Source: TMED88 sp964515335
GTDB lineage: Bacteria; Myxococcota_A; UBA9160; UBA4427
Length of the DNA: 64,000 bases
Direction: 5' to 3'
Assembly: GCA_964515335.1 (NCBI GenBank)
Contig: CAZETS010000020.1
Location: forward strand, 6,085 to 70,084
In this document: in pieces, positions 52,042-61,833 of the stretch
Numbering within the stretch: the first letter of the stretch is position 1
How the letters are laid out: every line of letters begins with the position of its first letter
Notes under the pieces: generated by a model
Databases searched by the model: none
What the model was told of the DNA's origin: nothing
Seen by the model: only the letters and a program-made list of their open reading frames with translations
Position numbers and translations under genes: made by a program

Positions 52042-52500
52042 TCAGCCCTCCGCTTGCCGCTCTTCGGCGAGCAGCTCCGCCCTCGCGACCAGCGCCCGGG
52101 TCATCGCGCGAAAGCCGCGGTCGAGCCTGCTGCCGAGCAGCAGCTCGGTCACCGGAGAGAGCCAGCCCTCGAGCAGGAAGTGCGAGTGGTAGCGGCTGTC
52201 GGTCTCGCCCTGCGCGCTGACTTCGTGGCTGCGGCGGCTCGCGAGGGCGCCGAAGGGACGCGGCGCCAGCCCGTAACAGAGCCGCTCGCCGGGCACGTGC
52301 TCGAGGATCGTCTCGCGCTGGGGCTGCACGAAGCTCTCGAAGATCTGCACCCGCATGTCGATCGGGTCGCCCTCGGCGAGGCTCGAGCGACACGACACCA
52401 CGAAGGGATTCCACTCGCCGTAGCGGTTGAGGTCGGTGATGACCTGCCAGAGAAGCTCCACCGGCGCGCGCACGTCGAGGGTCTCGTCGATCTCGATCAT
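52042..52500 (-). CDS. SRPBCC (START/polyketide cyclase-like) protein
   Basis: 152 residues forming one helix-grip fold. The start MIEIDETLDVRAPVELLWQVITDLNRYGEWNPF is the classic SRPBCC opening (beta strand, then V..VW.V.TD...Y..WNPF), and the long C-terminal helix is LLLGSRLDRGFRAMTRALVARAELLAEE. Such proteins bind hydrophobic ligands or act as cyclases; the substrate is unknown. The ATG overlaps the end of the mannosidase gene (ATGA), and the AAA-LolA gene begins 7 nt later, so it is coupled to both. Confidence 0.85.
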   Translation of the reverse strand: MIEIDETLDVRAPVELLWQVITDLNRYGEWNPFVVSCRSSLAEGDPIDMRVQIFESFVQPQRETILEHVPGERLCYGLAPRPFGALASRRSHEVSAQGETDSRYHSHFLLEGWLSPVTELLLGSRLDRGFRAMTRALVARAELLAEERQAEG

Positions 52501-55109
52501 CGTCTGCCTCGCTCGCTATGCGGTGTTGCCCGGGGCGTCAACCTCAGGGTGCGCAGTGCCTGTGGCGGGAGCGTGAGCGCGATCCGCCCTGCAGTGTGCT
52601 CGACCGCGAAGCTCTCCGGCCCCTCGTCGAGGCGCACCGGCTCGGCGCTGCCAACGGCGGCGGCCAGCGCCGGTCCGAGCGCAATCACCGCGTCGATCGA
52701 CTCGTTGGTCGGGTTCAGCAGGCGCACCACCACGCCCCGGCCGTCCTCGCTGGGCTTGAAGCTCGAAAGCCGTACGCTCGGCGGCGAGATCTCGAGGCCC
52801 GGGGCGTTCGCGGCGAGCGGCGCGGACGACCCGACACCCGAAGGCGTCAGCTCGCACTCGGCGTGCTGCGCGGCCCGTGGATCGGGCGCGGCGTAGAGGG
52901 CGAGTCGCGCCTCGATGAGACCGAGACACTGCGCGCCCGGTGTGCGCAGCGATGGCCCCGCCTCGCCCGGCCGGGTCGTCAGGTCGGGACGCGAGAGCCA
53001 ACCGACGCTGCGCACCAGGGTGAGCGCCACCGTGCCGTCGGGATCGACCTGCGCCTCGATCAGGCCGGGCGCCACGACGCCGAGCGCGCCGGCTTCGATG
53101 TGCCCCTGCAGCGGGAAGGTGCTCGGGGCAGGGTGGATCCACGCCGAGCCGTCACGCGCAGCCGTGCGGCGCCTCGCCACCCCGAAGGTGGTCGCCGCCG
53201 CAAACGTCTCGAGCGGCGCGCCGGTCGGGAAGCGCAGGCGCAGTCGGTGGTCGCAGGCCGTGTTGTCGACCTCCACCCGCAAGTCGACCCGCGACACGCC
53301 GGGGGCCACGCGCGCGACCAGCCGCACGGGCAGGGCGACACGCTCCGTCGTGCGGCCCGTGCGCTCGGCGTCGAGTGCGCGCGGCACCTCGAGGACCCGC
53401 CTCACGTCGAGCTCGGCCAGCCCGCTCGGGTGCCGGCGCCGCACGACCGAGACGCTGCGCAAGACCGCTTCGGGTTCGCCGACCGGATCGAAGTCGTAGG
53501 TGTCGCCGCGATCGCCCTGGTCTTCGAGCGCGCCGAGGCCGCGCCAGGTCGCGTCGCCGATCGTCACGTCGAGGCAGCCGGCGTCGTCGACCTGCACCCG
53601 TGTGCGGCCCGCCTCGATCTCGCGGCCGTCGTCGACCGTGTCGGGGCAGGCGCCGCCCCTGGCCAGCTCGATGCGGCGCCAGCCGAATGCCGGCACGTCC
53701 GCGACGACCGCCTCCACCTCGTGGACCGGCTGGCTGGGGCTCAGCAGCGGCCGACGGTTGCTTTCGTCGACGACCACGCGCGCCGGCCGACCGTTCACCG
53801 TGACGCCCTCGAGGCCCAGGTTCAGCGCCAGCAGCGGGCTCACCCCGTGCTTGGCGAACGCGGGAAAACCGTCGAGCGGAATGCGCACGACGTCGGTGCG
53901 GGGATGCGGCGATGGGTTCCAGACGGCGACGGCAAGCGGCTCGTCGGCGGGGGCGGGGGGTGGCTGCCGGTCGGTGTCGAGGCCGGCGAGCCGGTCGAGC
54001 AGGCGCGCCCGCGTCTCTTGGGCGAGCTGCAGGGCTTCGTCGAGGCGCGTGCGCATGTGCTCGTGGACACGGTCCTGCGAGCAGCCGCAAATCGAGTCGT
54101 GGGCCTGGTTGGGCAGCAGCTTGCGCCAGGCGAGCCGCAGGCTGCTCGACTCGTCGCGGGCGCCCAGCAGCCCGGCGATGGCGGCGAAGGGCTCTGCGCC
54201 GTCGAGCAGCGCGGTTTCGCAGCGGCGGTTCGCGAGCTTGAGATCGACGTGGGTCGACCACACTCCCGGCAGCAGGTTGGCGGTACGCCCGCCGATCAGC
54301 TCGTCACCGAAGACCGGCAGGTCGGGGTCGAGCGCTTCGCCCACCACGGCCTCCAGGTCGTCCACGTAGTCGTCGAGCAGCCCGCGCACCACCGTCCAGC
54401 CGGTGGATTTTTCGAGCGCCTCGGCGACGGCGCCGGTATTCGCGTCGGGCAGCATGTGGTCCATGCCGTTCATCAGCAGCACGCGGTCACGCCGCGAGCC
54501 GGCGGCGAGCTCCGAGGCCAGCTTCTGCAGGCGCGCCGCCGCCGAGTCGGCGTCGTCGGAGAGCCCCCAGGCCGGAAAGTACCCGCGGCCCAGGTGGCAG
54601 GCCACGATCTCGCTGCCGTCCGGGGCGCGCCAGCGGTAGTCGGCCGGCAGCGTCGCGATCTCGTCTCCGTTGCCGCGCCAGTAGACGAAAGGCCCGAGCC
54701 CGAAGCCCCGGAAGAGCTGCGGAAACTGGGCGGGGTGGCCGAACGAGTCGGGCGTGTAGGCGATCGTCGAGCAGCCGCCGTGCGCCTCGGCGACCCGGCG
54801 CCCTTCGAGCAGGTTGCGCACGTGGGTCTCGCCGGTCGGAATCAGCGAGTCGGGCTGCACGTACCAGGGCCCCAGGGCGACGCGGCCGCTGCGAACGGCT
54901 TCGAGCAGGGCGTCGCGCTGCTCGGGCCGCACGGCCAGATAGTCTTCGACGACGATGCTCTGCCCGTCGAGCTGGAAGTGATAGCCGGGATCCGCCGCGA
55001 CCAGCTCGAGCACGCGGTCGACGGTGTCCACGAGCCGGGCCCGGAAGGACTCGAAGGTGCGGTACCACTCGCGGTCCCAGTGGGTGTGCGAGACGAGGAC
55101 GCAACGCAT
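52497..55109 (-). CDS. Glycoside hydrolase family 38 alpha-mannosidase
   Basis: 870-residue retaining alpha-mannosidase of the cytosolic type. The zinc-binding start is VSHTHWDREWYRTFESFRARL (HxHWD at 8-12), and the nucleophile/zinc ligand Asp is D121 in AYTPDSFGHPAQFPQLF. MNGMDHMLP and NQAHDSICGCSQDRVHEHM are further family segments. The C-terminal half is the beta-rich all-beta domain of GH38 enzymes. No signal peptide is seen. It starts 80 nt after the crotonase gene, with the SRPBCC gene overlapping its stop. The use may be turnover of mannose-containing glycans or glycolipids. Confidence 0.93.
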   Translation of the reverse strand: MRCVLVSHTHWDREWYRTFESFRARLVDTVDRVLELVAADPGYHFQLDGQSIVVEDYLAVRPEQRDALLEAVRSGRVALGPWYVQPDSLIPTGETHVRNLLEGRRVAEAHGGCSTIAYTPDSFGHPAQFPQLFRGFGLGPFVYWRGNGDEIATLPADYRWRAPDGSEIVACHLGRGYFPAWGLSDDADSAAARLQKLASELAAGSRRDRVLLMNGMDHMLPDANTGAVAEALEKSTGWTVVRGLLDDYVDDLEAVVGEALDPDLPVFGDELIGGRTANLLPGVWSTHVDLKLANRRCETALLDGAEPFAAIAGLLGARDESSSLRLAWRKLLPNQAHDSICGCSQDRVHEHMRTRLDEALQLAQETRARLLDRLAGLDTDRQPPPAPADEPLAVAVWNPSPHPRTDVVRIPLDGFPAFAKHGVSPLLALNLGLEGVTVNGRPARVVVDESNRRPLLSPSQPVHEVEAVVADVPAFGWRRIELARGGACPDTVDDGREIEAGRTRVQVDDAGCLDVTIGDATWRGLGALEDQGDRGDTYDFDPVGEPEAVLRSVSVVRRRHPSGLAELDVRRVLEVPRALDAERTGRTTERVALPVRLVARVAPGVSRVDLRVEVDNTACDHRLRLRFPTGAPLETFAAATTFGVARRRTAARDGSAWIHPAPSTFPLQGHIEAGALGVVAPGLIEAQVDPDGTVALTLVRSVGWLSRPDLTTRPGEAGPSLRTPGAQCLGLIEARLALYAAPDPRAAQHAECELTPSGVGSSAPLAANAPGLEISPPSVRLSSFKPSEDGRGVVVRLLNPTNESIDAVIALGPALAAAVGSAEPVRLDEGPESFAVEHTAGRIALTLPPQALRTLRLTPRATPHSERGRR

Positions 55110-55189
55110 CGGTGTGAGGCTAGCAGCCCGCCGGAGAAACCCGGCCGGCCGCAGAGGCGGATTCGTCGCGGCGGCGGCCCCTGCGCCGG

Positions 55190-56017
55190 TCAGTCCTCGC
55201 GCTTGCGCTCCGGCCACTGCGGCCAGTCGCTCGACACCGACGACGACCAGCTGGGCGCCCGCCGCTCGAGGAAGGCCACCACGCCTTCGACGGCATCCGG
55301 CCGGCCCATCAGGTGATGATGCAGCTCGGTCTCGAACCGCTCGACCTCGGCGAGGTCGAGGTCGGCGCTCTGCCAGAGCAGCCGCTTGGTCAGCGCGGCC
55401 GAGAGCGGCGCGGTCTGCACCGCCATTTCATGCGCCGTCTCGAGTGCCGCAGCGAGGACCGCGTGGCCGGGCAGCGCGCGGCTCGCGATGCCGAGCGCCA
55501 CGGCCTCGTCGCCCCCGAACTTGCGCCCGGTCAGCAGGATGTCGGCGGCGCGCGCCATGCCGACGAGCCGGGGCAGGATCCAGTGCGCCCCGCAGTCGGG
55601 CATCACGCCGCGCCGCACCTGCATGACGCCGTACTTTCCATCGAGGGCGGCGAAGCGCAGGTCGCACTGCAGCGCCATCGTCAGCCCGATCCCGATGGCG
55701 TGGCCGTTCATGGCGGCGATCACGGGCTTGCGCACGTCGCAGGCCCTCATGTCGAGCGGCATGGCGCTGAAGGTGTGATCGTCCGGGCTCCCGAAGGTTT
55801 CTTCGCCCGCCGTCATGTCGGCGCCCGCGCAGAAGGCGTCGCCGGCGCCCGTGAGCACCACCACGCGCACCGCGTCGTCGGCGTCACACTGCGCGTAGGC
55901 GTGGGAGAGCTCGACGCCCATGCGGCCGCTGAAGGTGTTGCGCTGCTCGGGACGGTGCAGGGTGACGACCGCGACGCCGTCGTCGTGAAGCGCGAAGCGG
56001 ATGTCGCGGTAGTCCAC
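55190..56017 (-). CDS. Crotonase-family enzyme, isomerase-like active site
   Basis: 275-residue enoyl-CoA hydratase/isomerase superfamily protein. The oxyanion-hole segment is AGDAFCAGADM, and the second is NGHAIGIGLTMALQCDLRFAA. The two catalytic glutamates of true enoyl-CoA hydratases appear to be replaced (Thr and Gln by hand alignment). An Asp in RGVMPDCGAHWILPRLVG sits where PaaG-type isomerases have their catalytic acid, so double-bond isomerase activity is more likely. It begins 10 nt after the MDR gene, so the two are coexpressed. Confidence 0.88.
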   Translation of the reverse strand: MDYRDIRFALHDDGVAVVTLHRPEQRNTFSGRMGVELSHAYAQCDADDAVRVVVLTGAGDAFCAGADMTAGEETFGSPDDHTFSAMPLDMRACDVRKPVIAAMNGHAIGIGLTMALQCDLRFAALDGKYGVMQVRRGVMPDCGAHWILPRLVGMARAADILLTGRKFGGDEAVALGIASRALPGHAVLAAALETAHEMAVQTAPLSAALTKRLLWQSADLDLAEVERFETELHHHLMGRPDAVEGVVAFLERRAPSWSSSVSSDWPQWPERKRED

Positions 56018-56027
56018 CGGCAGGCTC

Positions 56028-57188
56028 CTAGGGGATCAGGCGCGCGACCGACTGGGGCATGTCCTCTGCGACCCGGATGATCGGGATGCCGGTCTGCGTG
56101 TTTTCCTGCATCTCGACGAAGCAGCGCGGCAGGTCTTCGAAGGCGTAGATCTCGTCGTGGATCGTCGGCTTGAATACGCTGCCGTAGAGCTCGGTGGCCG
56201 CGGCCACGCCCGGGATCGTCTCGTAGTGGGTGTGGTCGAGGGTGATCTGACGGATCGAGGCCGCCGCCGAGTTGAAGCGGACCTCGCGCGTGAGCTGCCA
56301 GCCGGCGCTCACGATCACGCCCTCGCGGGCGCACGCCCCGAAGCCGGCGTCGAAGACCGGCCCGCGCAGCATGTCGCAGATGATGTGCATGCCTTCGCCG
56401 CCGGTCAGCGAGCGAACCTCCTTGACGAACGCCTTCGAGTCGTCGCGGGTCGCGAAGCGATTGAAGGCCTTCTGGTCGATCCCGGGAATGCCCATCGCCT
56501 CGAGGGCATCGCGCCGCTCCTTGCTCCCCGAGCAGAACCAGGTCTTGTGGCCCCTCGCCTTGGCGAGCATCAGGAAGAGCTCCGACACGCCGCCACCGAA
56601 GCCCATCACGTTGAAGGTGGAGAGCTGCTCCTCGGGCACCTTTACGCGGAAGATGCCCTCGGCGCGTCGCCACAGGTGATAGGCGGTGGGAGCGCGCAGG
56701 GGCAGGGCAGCGATCTCCCAGAGGTTGAGCCCGCAGTCGAGCGGCGCGTGGACGATCTGCCACTCGCCCACGACCGCCTCTTCGCCGTACCAGCCGATCG
56801 AGTCCGCCGAGTCGTAGGCGTAGATCGTGATGGGGAAGCCGAAGCGGTCGGGCTCGCCGTTGCAGTGGGTGATGACCACGTCGCCCACCGCGAAGCGGTC
56901 GACTTCGGAGCCCACCTCCACGACCTCGCCGAGAGCCGAGTTGCCCGGGTAGATCTTGCCCCCGCGCAGGTCGGCGATGTTCACCGTGTCGGCCGTCGCG
57001 GCATGGGTGATGTTGTGCTCGGCCGATACGGCCAGGACGCGCAGGCGCACGTCGCGAGAGCCCACGTCGCGCAGCTCGAGCTCGTCGAGCTTGACGACCC
57101 GCGCGACATCGATGCGGCTCTCGTCCTGGCCGACGCGCTCGCGCTCGGCGTTGACGTCATCGACACTGATCGAATAGGCGCGGACCAT
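56028..57188 (-). CDS. MDR-family zinc-dependent-type dehydrogenase/reductase
   Basis: 386-residue medium-chain dehydrogenase/reductase. The N-terminal GroES-like domain has KIYPGNSALGEVVEVGSEVDRFAVGDVV; the Rossmann region has VMGFGGGVSELFLMLAKARG, a glycine-rich motif, then TWFCSGSKERR. Classical catalytic zinc ligands (Cys/His early in the chain) are not obvious, suggesting a quinone/enoyl reductase-like or crotonyl-CoA reductase-like member. Next to a crotonase it probably reduces an enoyl-CoA or related thioester, an inference. The ATG is 38 nt after the CehA-like gene. Confidence 0.85.
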   Translation of the reverse strand: MVRAYSISVDDVNAERERVGQDESRIDVARVVKLDELELRDVGSRDVRLRVLAVSAEHNITHAATADTVNIADLRGGKIYPGNSALGEVVEVGSEVDRFAVGDVVITHCNGEPDRFGFPITIYAYDSADSIGWYGEEAVVGEWQIVHAPLDCGLNLWEIAALPLRAPTAYHLWRRAEGIFRVKVPEEQLSTFNVMGFGGGVSELFLMLAKARGHKTWFCSGSKERRDALEAMGIPGIDQKAFNRFATRDDSKAFVKEVRSLTGGEGMHIICDMLRGPVFDAGFGACAREGVIVSAGWQLTREVRFNSAAASIRQITLDHTHYETIPGVAAATELYGSVFKPTIHDEIYAFEDLPRCFVEMQENTQTGIPIIRVAEDMPQSVARLIP

Positions 57189-57226
57189 CTACTGGGCTCT
57201 CCTCGGGCGTGGGTGGACCGGGGACT

Positions 57227-59968
57227 CTAGGGCGTGGCGAGCGGTTCCGCGATCGCCGGCGGAAGCGGCTCGGGCAGGCCGGGGGCCGTCCAGCCGGGTC
57301 GGCCGTCGGCGTCGACGAAGACGGGATTCGTGAACGCGAACGGCGTGTGGCCCGGCGCGATGCGCGCGTAGATGGACCCTGGCGCGGCAGCGCCCTCGAC
57401 CTCGACGGTCACGAAGGCATCGGCCGCGAAGCGCAGCGGGACCCGCAGCGTGCCGTCGGCGGGAGGCGGCGCGCGCTCGACGAGCGCGCCGTTCACGTAC
57501 ACGCGGATCTCGTCCACCGGCACCCAGCTCGCCCGTCGCACGCCGACCCGCAACTCGCCGGACCGGCCGGTGAAGGTCTCCCCCGGCCCGGCGTCGCCGA
57601 GTGAGACGTCGAGCACCGGACCCGAGCTGCCCGTGATGCGGCCCTGCCGCACCGCCGCCATGAATCGTTCGGGCTCGAAGTCGCGGCCGAGGCCCCCCGT
57701 GTAGGCGACGTAGCTTCGGGGCAGTCCGACAGGATGGCCGGTCGAGTGCGAGTCGCTGTTGGCGGTGCCGGTGCGCCTCTCGCCTTGCAGCAGCCACGAC
57801 AGCCAGTCCGCCCGCGCCAGGCGGTAGGCCTCCATCGATCCGGCGTTGAGCAGCTCGATGGCGTCGAAGTCGAAGTCGCGCAGCCCCGGATTGCCCGCGC
57901 GACTCGTGAACGGGCGGTTGGGCTCGGCGTCGAGGGGGCGCGTGGGATCGAAGGGCTCGCCCGACACCGCGAGGTGGCTGAGGTAGCTGCCGAGCCCCTG
58001 ATCGGTGCCCGACTCGCGCGGATGATTGAGTTGCAGGATCGGCCGTTCGGCCCGGCCGCGCAGATCGGCGATCACGTCGCGCAGGCGCCGGTTCTCGGCG
58101 CGGGGCGCGCCGGCCCGGTAGGCCCGGGGTCGCGGCGCCAGCGGAAAAGCGTTGGCGTGGCCGCTGGTGAACGGGGTCACCGGGCCGACCATCGTGCTGG
58201 TGATCTCCACGCCGACGAGCGACGTGATGCGGTCCTCGAGACCCATCGCCCGGACGCTGGGACCGTAGTCGAAGACGACGTCGTGCTCTGTCGAGACGAG
58301 CACCTCGGCGCCCATTGCCGCGAAGGCCGCGAGACGCATGCGAAGCGGCAGCGACGAGTCGTCGCTCGGCGCCGCGTGCACGTGGAAGTCGGCCGAGACC
58401 CGGCCGGGGGCCTCCACGACGCGGATCGGCAGATCGATCTCGAGCGGAACGCGCGCGCCCGGAGCGAGCTCGACCGTGGCCTCGCCGACGCTCCACTCGG
58501 GTCCGCGGGTGGCCAGCACGCGGTAACGGCCCGGCGCGAGCCGGAGCACCTTCGGGTCGCTCGGCACGCCGGCAAGCGACAGGTCGTTCGACTCGGTCGA
58601 GGACGGGACGCGCACATCGCCGATCAAGAAGTCGAGGGCATCCGCGCCGAGCACCGGATCGCGGGTGGGCGGCACGCCGGCGAAGATCAGACGCAACGGC
58701 TCACCCTGCGGCAGCTCGAGCAGCGCGGTCGGTCCTGTCCCGATCTGACCGGCGTCGATCGCCTCGCCGTCGCGTTGCGCGGGCAGGCGCCGGATGGCGC
58801 GCACCTCGTCGCCGACCTGCGCGCGGAGTTCGTAGCGCTCGCTGTCAGCGTCGGGCAGGCGGAAGGAGAAGCGTCCGTCGGCGCCCGGCCTCACGAACGT
58901 GATCGGCGTGCCGGCGTCGTCGAAGACGTGGAGGCCCGCCGCCGGGTCGTCGAGCCGGCCGGTCACGACGGGTCCCTCGGGCCAGAGTCGGTCCGTTACG
59001 CTGGCCACATCGGCGCGCCGGCCCACGGCGATCTCGCGTGCATACACGAGCCGCTCGCCCGAATCGAGATCCATGAACAGCGTCTGCGCCATCTCGAACA
59101 TGTCCGGTCGACCGACGCCGCCGATGATGAGCGTATCGGCGTAGACACCGAGGATCGAGAAGTGCCGGCCGTTGAGGCCGAGGTGCGGGAGTGTCTCGCG
59201 CTCGCCGTCGCGCCGCTCGACGTGGGCGTCGACGATCCGCCACCCGTAGGCGATGCCGGGCTCGAGGTGACTGCCGCCGACCAGCACCTGGGTGTCGGCC
59301 CGCACCATCGCGTCGACCATCGAGAACGCGCTGTCGATCTCGACCGCTGGATGCGCGAATCCGACGTTGTCGCGCGGGCGCCGGCTGGCGACCGTGAAGG
59401 CGGTGAGCTGACGGTGCCCGTGCAGGACCACGTCGCCGATCAGGAAGAGGGCATCGCCGTCGCTTCGCCGCTCGACCAGCGTCTCGACGAGGATGCGCTC
59501 GGGGTGTTGGTGGTCGACCGAGTAGGTGGTCGAGAACCACAGGCCGTCCGCCTGGCCCGATGCCACGATCTGCGCGCGCCCGTCGGCGACGCGGGCCGTC
59601 AAGCCGGTGACCGGCAGGGTGCTGTCCCGCGACAGATTCAGCATGGGCTGCAGGACGCCCCACTGGTCGTCACCGCGCCCGCAGTGGCCGAGGTCGATCA
59701 GCACGCCGCCGCCTTCCGACAGGGCCGCCTCGTGGCCGGGGGCCGAGACGGCGGCACACACCACGCCATTGCCGAGCACGTAGTCGCCGATGCCAGCGAT
59801 CGCGTCCGGGCCGTCGAGGCGCCGCGCATCGATGTTCGTGGCCGTGAGCCGCTCGGCGAAGAGCTCGGCGGCCGCGGGCAGGGGCGCGGCGACCGCCGCC
59901 GCGCTGAGCACGGCGGCCGCGAGCAGATGTCTTCTGGCTCGACCGGCCTGACCGGCGGGCTCCGGCAC
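57227..59968 (-). CDS. Secreted CehA/McbA-family PHP metallohydrolase
   Basis: 913-residue exported protein. A signal peptide spans about 1-34 (RRHLLAAAVLSAAAVAAPLPAAA). A large beta-rich N-terminal region of unknown role precedes the PHP domain (about 490-770). Metal ligands are in VSADFHVHAAPSDDS, VSTEHD and TANSDSHSTGHPVG; NHPRESG also contributes. CehA hydrolyses carbaryl, but family members vary and the substrate here is unknown; phosphoesters are possible. It heads the minus-strand series. It is divergent from the M20 gene, with a 208-bp shared control region in which I saw no strong promoter. Confidence 0.88.
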   Translation of the reverse strand: MPEPAGQAGRARRHLLAAAVLSAAAVAAPLPAAAELFAERLTATNIDARRLDGPDAIAGIGDYVLGNGVVCAAVSAPGHEAALSEGGGVLIDLGHCGRGDDQWGVLQPMLNLSRDSTLPVTGLTARVADGRAQIVASGQADGLWFSTTYSVDHQHPERILVETLVERRSDGDALFLIGDVVLHGHRQLTAFTVASRRPRDNVGFAHPAVEIDSAFSMVDAMVRADTQVLVGGSHLEPGIAYGWRIVDAHVERRDGERETLPHLGLNGRHFSILGVYADTLIIGGVGRPDMFEMAQTLFMDLDSGERLVYAREIAVGRRADVASVTDRLWPEGPVVTGRLDDPAAGLHVFDDAGTPITFVRPGADGRFSFRLPDADSERYELRAQVGDEVRAIRRLPAQRDGEAIDAGQIGTGPTALLELPQGEPLRLIFAGVPPTRDPVLGADALDFLIGDVRVPSSTESNDLSLAGVPSDPKVLRLAPGRYRVLATRGPEWSVGEATVELAPGARVPLEIDLPIRVVEAPGRVSADFHVHAAPSDDSSLPLRMRLAAFAAMGAEVLVSTEHDVVFDYGPSVRAMGLEDRITSLVGVEITSTMVGPVTPFTSGHANAFPLAPRPRAYRAGAPRAENRRLRDVIADLRGRAERPILQLNHPRESGTDQGLGSYLSHLAVSGEPFDPTRPLDAEPNRPFTSRAGNPGLRDFDFDAIELLNAGSMEAYRLARADWLSWLLQGERRTGTANSDSHSTGHPVGLPRSYVAYTGGLGRDFEPERFMAAVRQGRITGSSGPVLDVSLGDAGPGETFTGRSGELRVGVRRASWVPVDEIRVYVNGALVERAPPPADGTLRVPLRFAADAFVTVEVEGAAAPGSIYARIAPGHTPFAFTNPVFVDADGRPGWTAPGLPEPLPPAIAEPLATP

Positions 59969-60176
59969 GCACGGACTCTAACCCGATCGCCTGCGCGCGG
60001 CCGGGGCCTGCCGGCTCGTGTCAGACGGCCGTCCCGCCGATACGAGCGGATGTGGCTTTCGCGAGCTGCGGTCGCGCGGCACCCTGCCGGGCGGGAGGCC
60101 TCGCGGAAGCGGGCCCGGCGGAAAGGCGGTCCGGGGCGCGCAAGCGCCGGACCGGGATGGACGGGGGGAGCCATCG

Positions 60177-61379
60177 ATGAGCACGGAATCCTCGCAGGAC
60201 GGCCGCCAAGCCGATCGGAACGCGATCCTCGAGGCCGTCCTGTCGGGCAGCGCCGAAGCCACCGCACTGGCGCGCTGGATGGGGGCCAACCCCGAACTCT
60301 CGCTCGAGGAACACCAGACCAGCAGCCGCTACGTCGCGTACCTGAAGCAGTACGGCTTTCGCATCGAGCGGGAGGTGGCCGGGATGGCGCCGGCCTTCCG
60401 GGCCGAGTGGGGCGACCCGGCGGCTCCGGTTTCGGTCGGCCTGCTCGCCGAGATGGACGCGCTGCCCGAGATCGGCCACGCCTGCGGGCACAACCTGTCG
60501 GGGCCCGCGAGCCTGCTGGCCGCGCGGGCGCTGAGCGAGGTGATCGATCCTGCGGACGCGCGCGTCGTCGTCTACGGATCGCCGGCAGAGGAGACCGGTG
60601 TCGGCAAGAAGCGGCTGGTCGATGCCGGCGCCTTCGACGACGTCGACGTCGTGATGATGGCCCACGCCTCGGACATGCGTCGCGCGCACAGGCTGTTTCT
60701 CGGCAACTGCAAGCTCGACCTCGTCTACCACGGCCGCGCCGCCCACGCGGCCGCCTATCCCCAGGAAGGCATCAACGCGCTCGACGGCGTGGTGGCCTTC
60801 TACGTGGCCGTCGGCCTGCTGCGGCAACAGCTCGGCCGCGGTGTCCGGGTGCACGTGATCATCAGCGAGGGCGGCGCCGCGCCCAACGTGATCCCCGAGC
60901 GGGCGGCGGCGCGCATCTGGGTGAGGGCCCTCGATCAAGACGAACTGACCCTGGCGACCGAGCGCGTGCTGGCCTGCGCGCGCGGCGCGGCCGAGAGCAC
61001 GGGCACGCGGCTCGAAGTGAGCGAGGCGGCCGGCGCTTCGCCCTCGATGTGGCCGAATCTTCCGCTGGCCGACGCCTACGGTGAGGCGATCGCCCGGCTG
61101 GGTCTCGAGGAGACCGGCCACGCAGCCGACGAGAACATCGGCTCGAGCGACATCACCCACGTCTCCCGGGTCGTGGCGACCATCCACCCCAACTTCCCGA
61201 TCGGCAGCGGGCTGGAGCTGCACACGCGTGCCTTCGCCGAGGCCACCGCCACGCCGGAGGGCGAGGCCGGCATGCTGGAGGGCGCGAGGGCCCACGCGCT
61301 GACCGCTTGCGCGCTGGCGCGCGATCCCGCGCTGCGGGCGCGCGTCGCTGCCGCCTCGCCGAGGGCGTCGACCCGCTAG
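60177..61379 (+). CDS. M20-family amidohydrolase (AbgB-like)
   Basis: 400-residue zinc peptidase/amidohydrolase of the AbgB/p-aminobenzoyl-glutamate hydrolase type. Metal-binding segments are GLLAEMDALPEIGHACGHNLSG (truncated here to the core DALPEIGHACGHN), YGSPAEETGVGKK and the C-terminal LELHTRAF. The dimerisation domain begins about residue 190 (YHGRAAHAAAYPQEGINALD). The substrate is probably an N-acylated amino acid. The ATG has GGGGGAG 7 nt upstream; a longer in-frame opening from 60018 is rejected for lack of similarity. It diverges from the CehA-like gene. Confidence 0.92.
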   Translation: MSTESSQDGRQADRNAILEAVLSGSAEATALARWMGANPELSLEEHQTSSRYVAYLKQYGFRIEREVAGMAPAFRAEWGDPAAPVSVGLLAEMDALPEIGHACGHNLSGPASLLAARALSEVIDPADARVVVYGSPAEETGVGKKRLVDAGAFDDVDVVMMAHASDMRRAHRLFLGNCKLDLVYHGRAAHAAAYPQEGINALDGVVAFYVAVGLLRQQLGRGVRVHVIISEGGAAPNVIPERAAARIWVRALDQDELTLATERVLACARGAAESTGTRLEVSEAAGASPSMWPNLPLADAYGEAIARLGLEETGHAADENIGSSDITHVSRVVATIHPNFPIGSGLELHTRAFAEATATPEGEAGMLEGARAHALTACALARDPALRARVAAASPRASTR

Positions 61380-61390
61380 CCTCGTGGGTC

Positions 61391-61783
61391 ATGGGACGGA
61401 TCCTCCAGGCCGGCCGGGCGATGGCCCTCTTGGCGGCACTCGGCGCGGGCGCCGTTTCGCCCGCCGCGGCCGAACCCTTCGTGACGCAGCTCGAGTGGAT
61501 GCACCCGCATCCCGAAGAGATCGCCGGCTTCCGGGTGCTGTTCGCCTTCAGCCCCGAGGAGCAGCTCACGCCGACGCCCATCGACGTGGGCAAGCCGCTG
61601 GTGGGCGACCGCTTCGTCTGGAGCATCACGGTGGACGACCAGAGCAGCCTGTGGGTCGCGGTGGTCGCCGTGGGGCGTGACGGTCTCGCCAGCGAGCCCA
61701 GCGCCTGGAGGCGCATCGACTGGCGGCCGGGCCAGAGCCCGCTCGGTGAGCCGGGGCAGCCGTACCTGGTGAGCGAGCCCTGA
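61391..61783 (+). CDS. Small secreted fibronectin-III-like protein
   Basis: 130 residues. A signal peptide spans about 1-26 (MALLAALGAGAVSPAAAEP). The mature part looks like one fibronectin type III or immunoglobulin-like beta-sandwich: GFRVLFAFSPEE, FVWSITVDDQSSLWVAVVAVG and DGLASEPSAWRRID, where the YAVVAVDSAGNESAPS-type pattern is recognisable. It begins 11 nt after the M20 gene. Function unknown. Confidence 0.72.
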   Translation: MGRILQAGRAMALLAALGAGAVSPAAAEPFVTQLEWMHPHPEEIAGFRVLFAFSPEEQLTPTPIDVGKPLVGDRFVWSITVDDQSSLWVAVVAVGRDGLASEPSAWRRIDWRPGQSPLGEPGQPYLVSEP

Positions 61784-61833
61784 GAGCCGCTGGCAGGAGC
61801 GGGCTGCTATCCTGCGCGACGGGGGTGATGGCG

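Noticed and set aside
52518..55316. 932-residue frame on the plus strand opposite the mannosidase
   Set aside because: The GH38 motifs are on the minus strand; the plus frame has no recognisable features.
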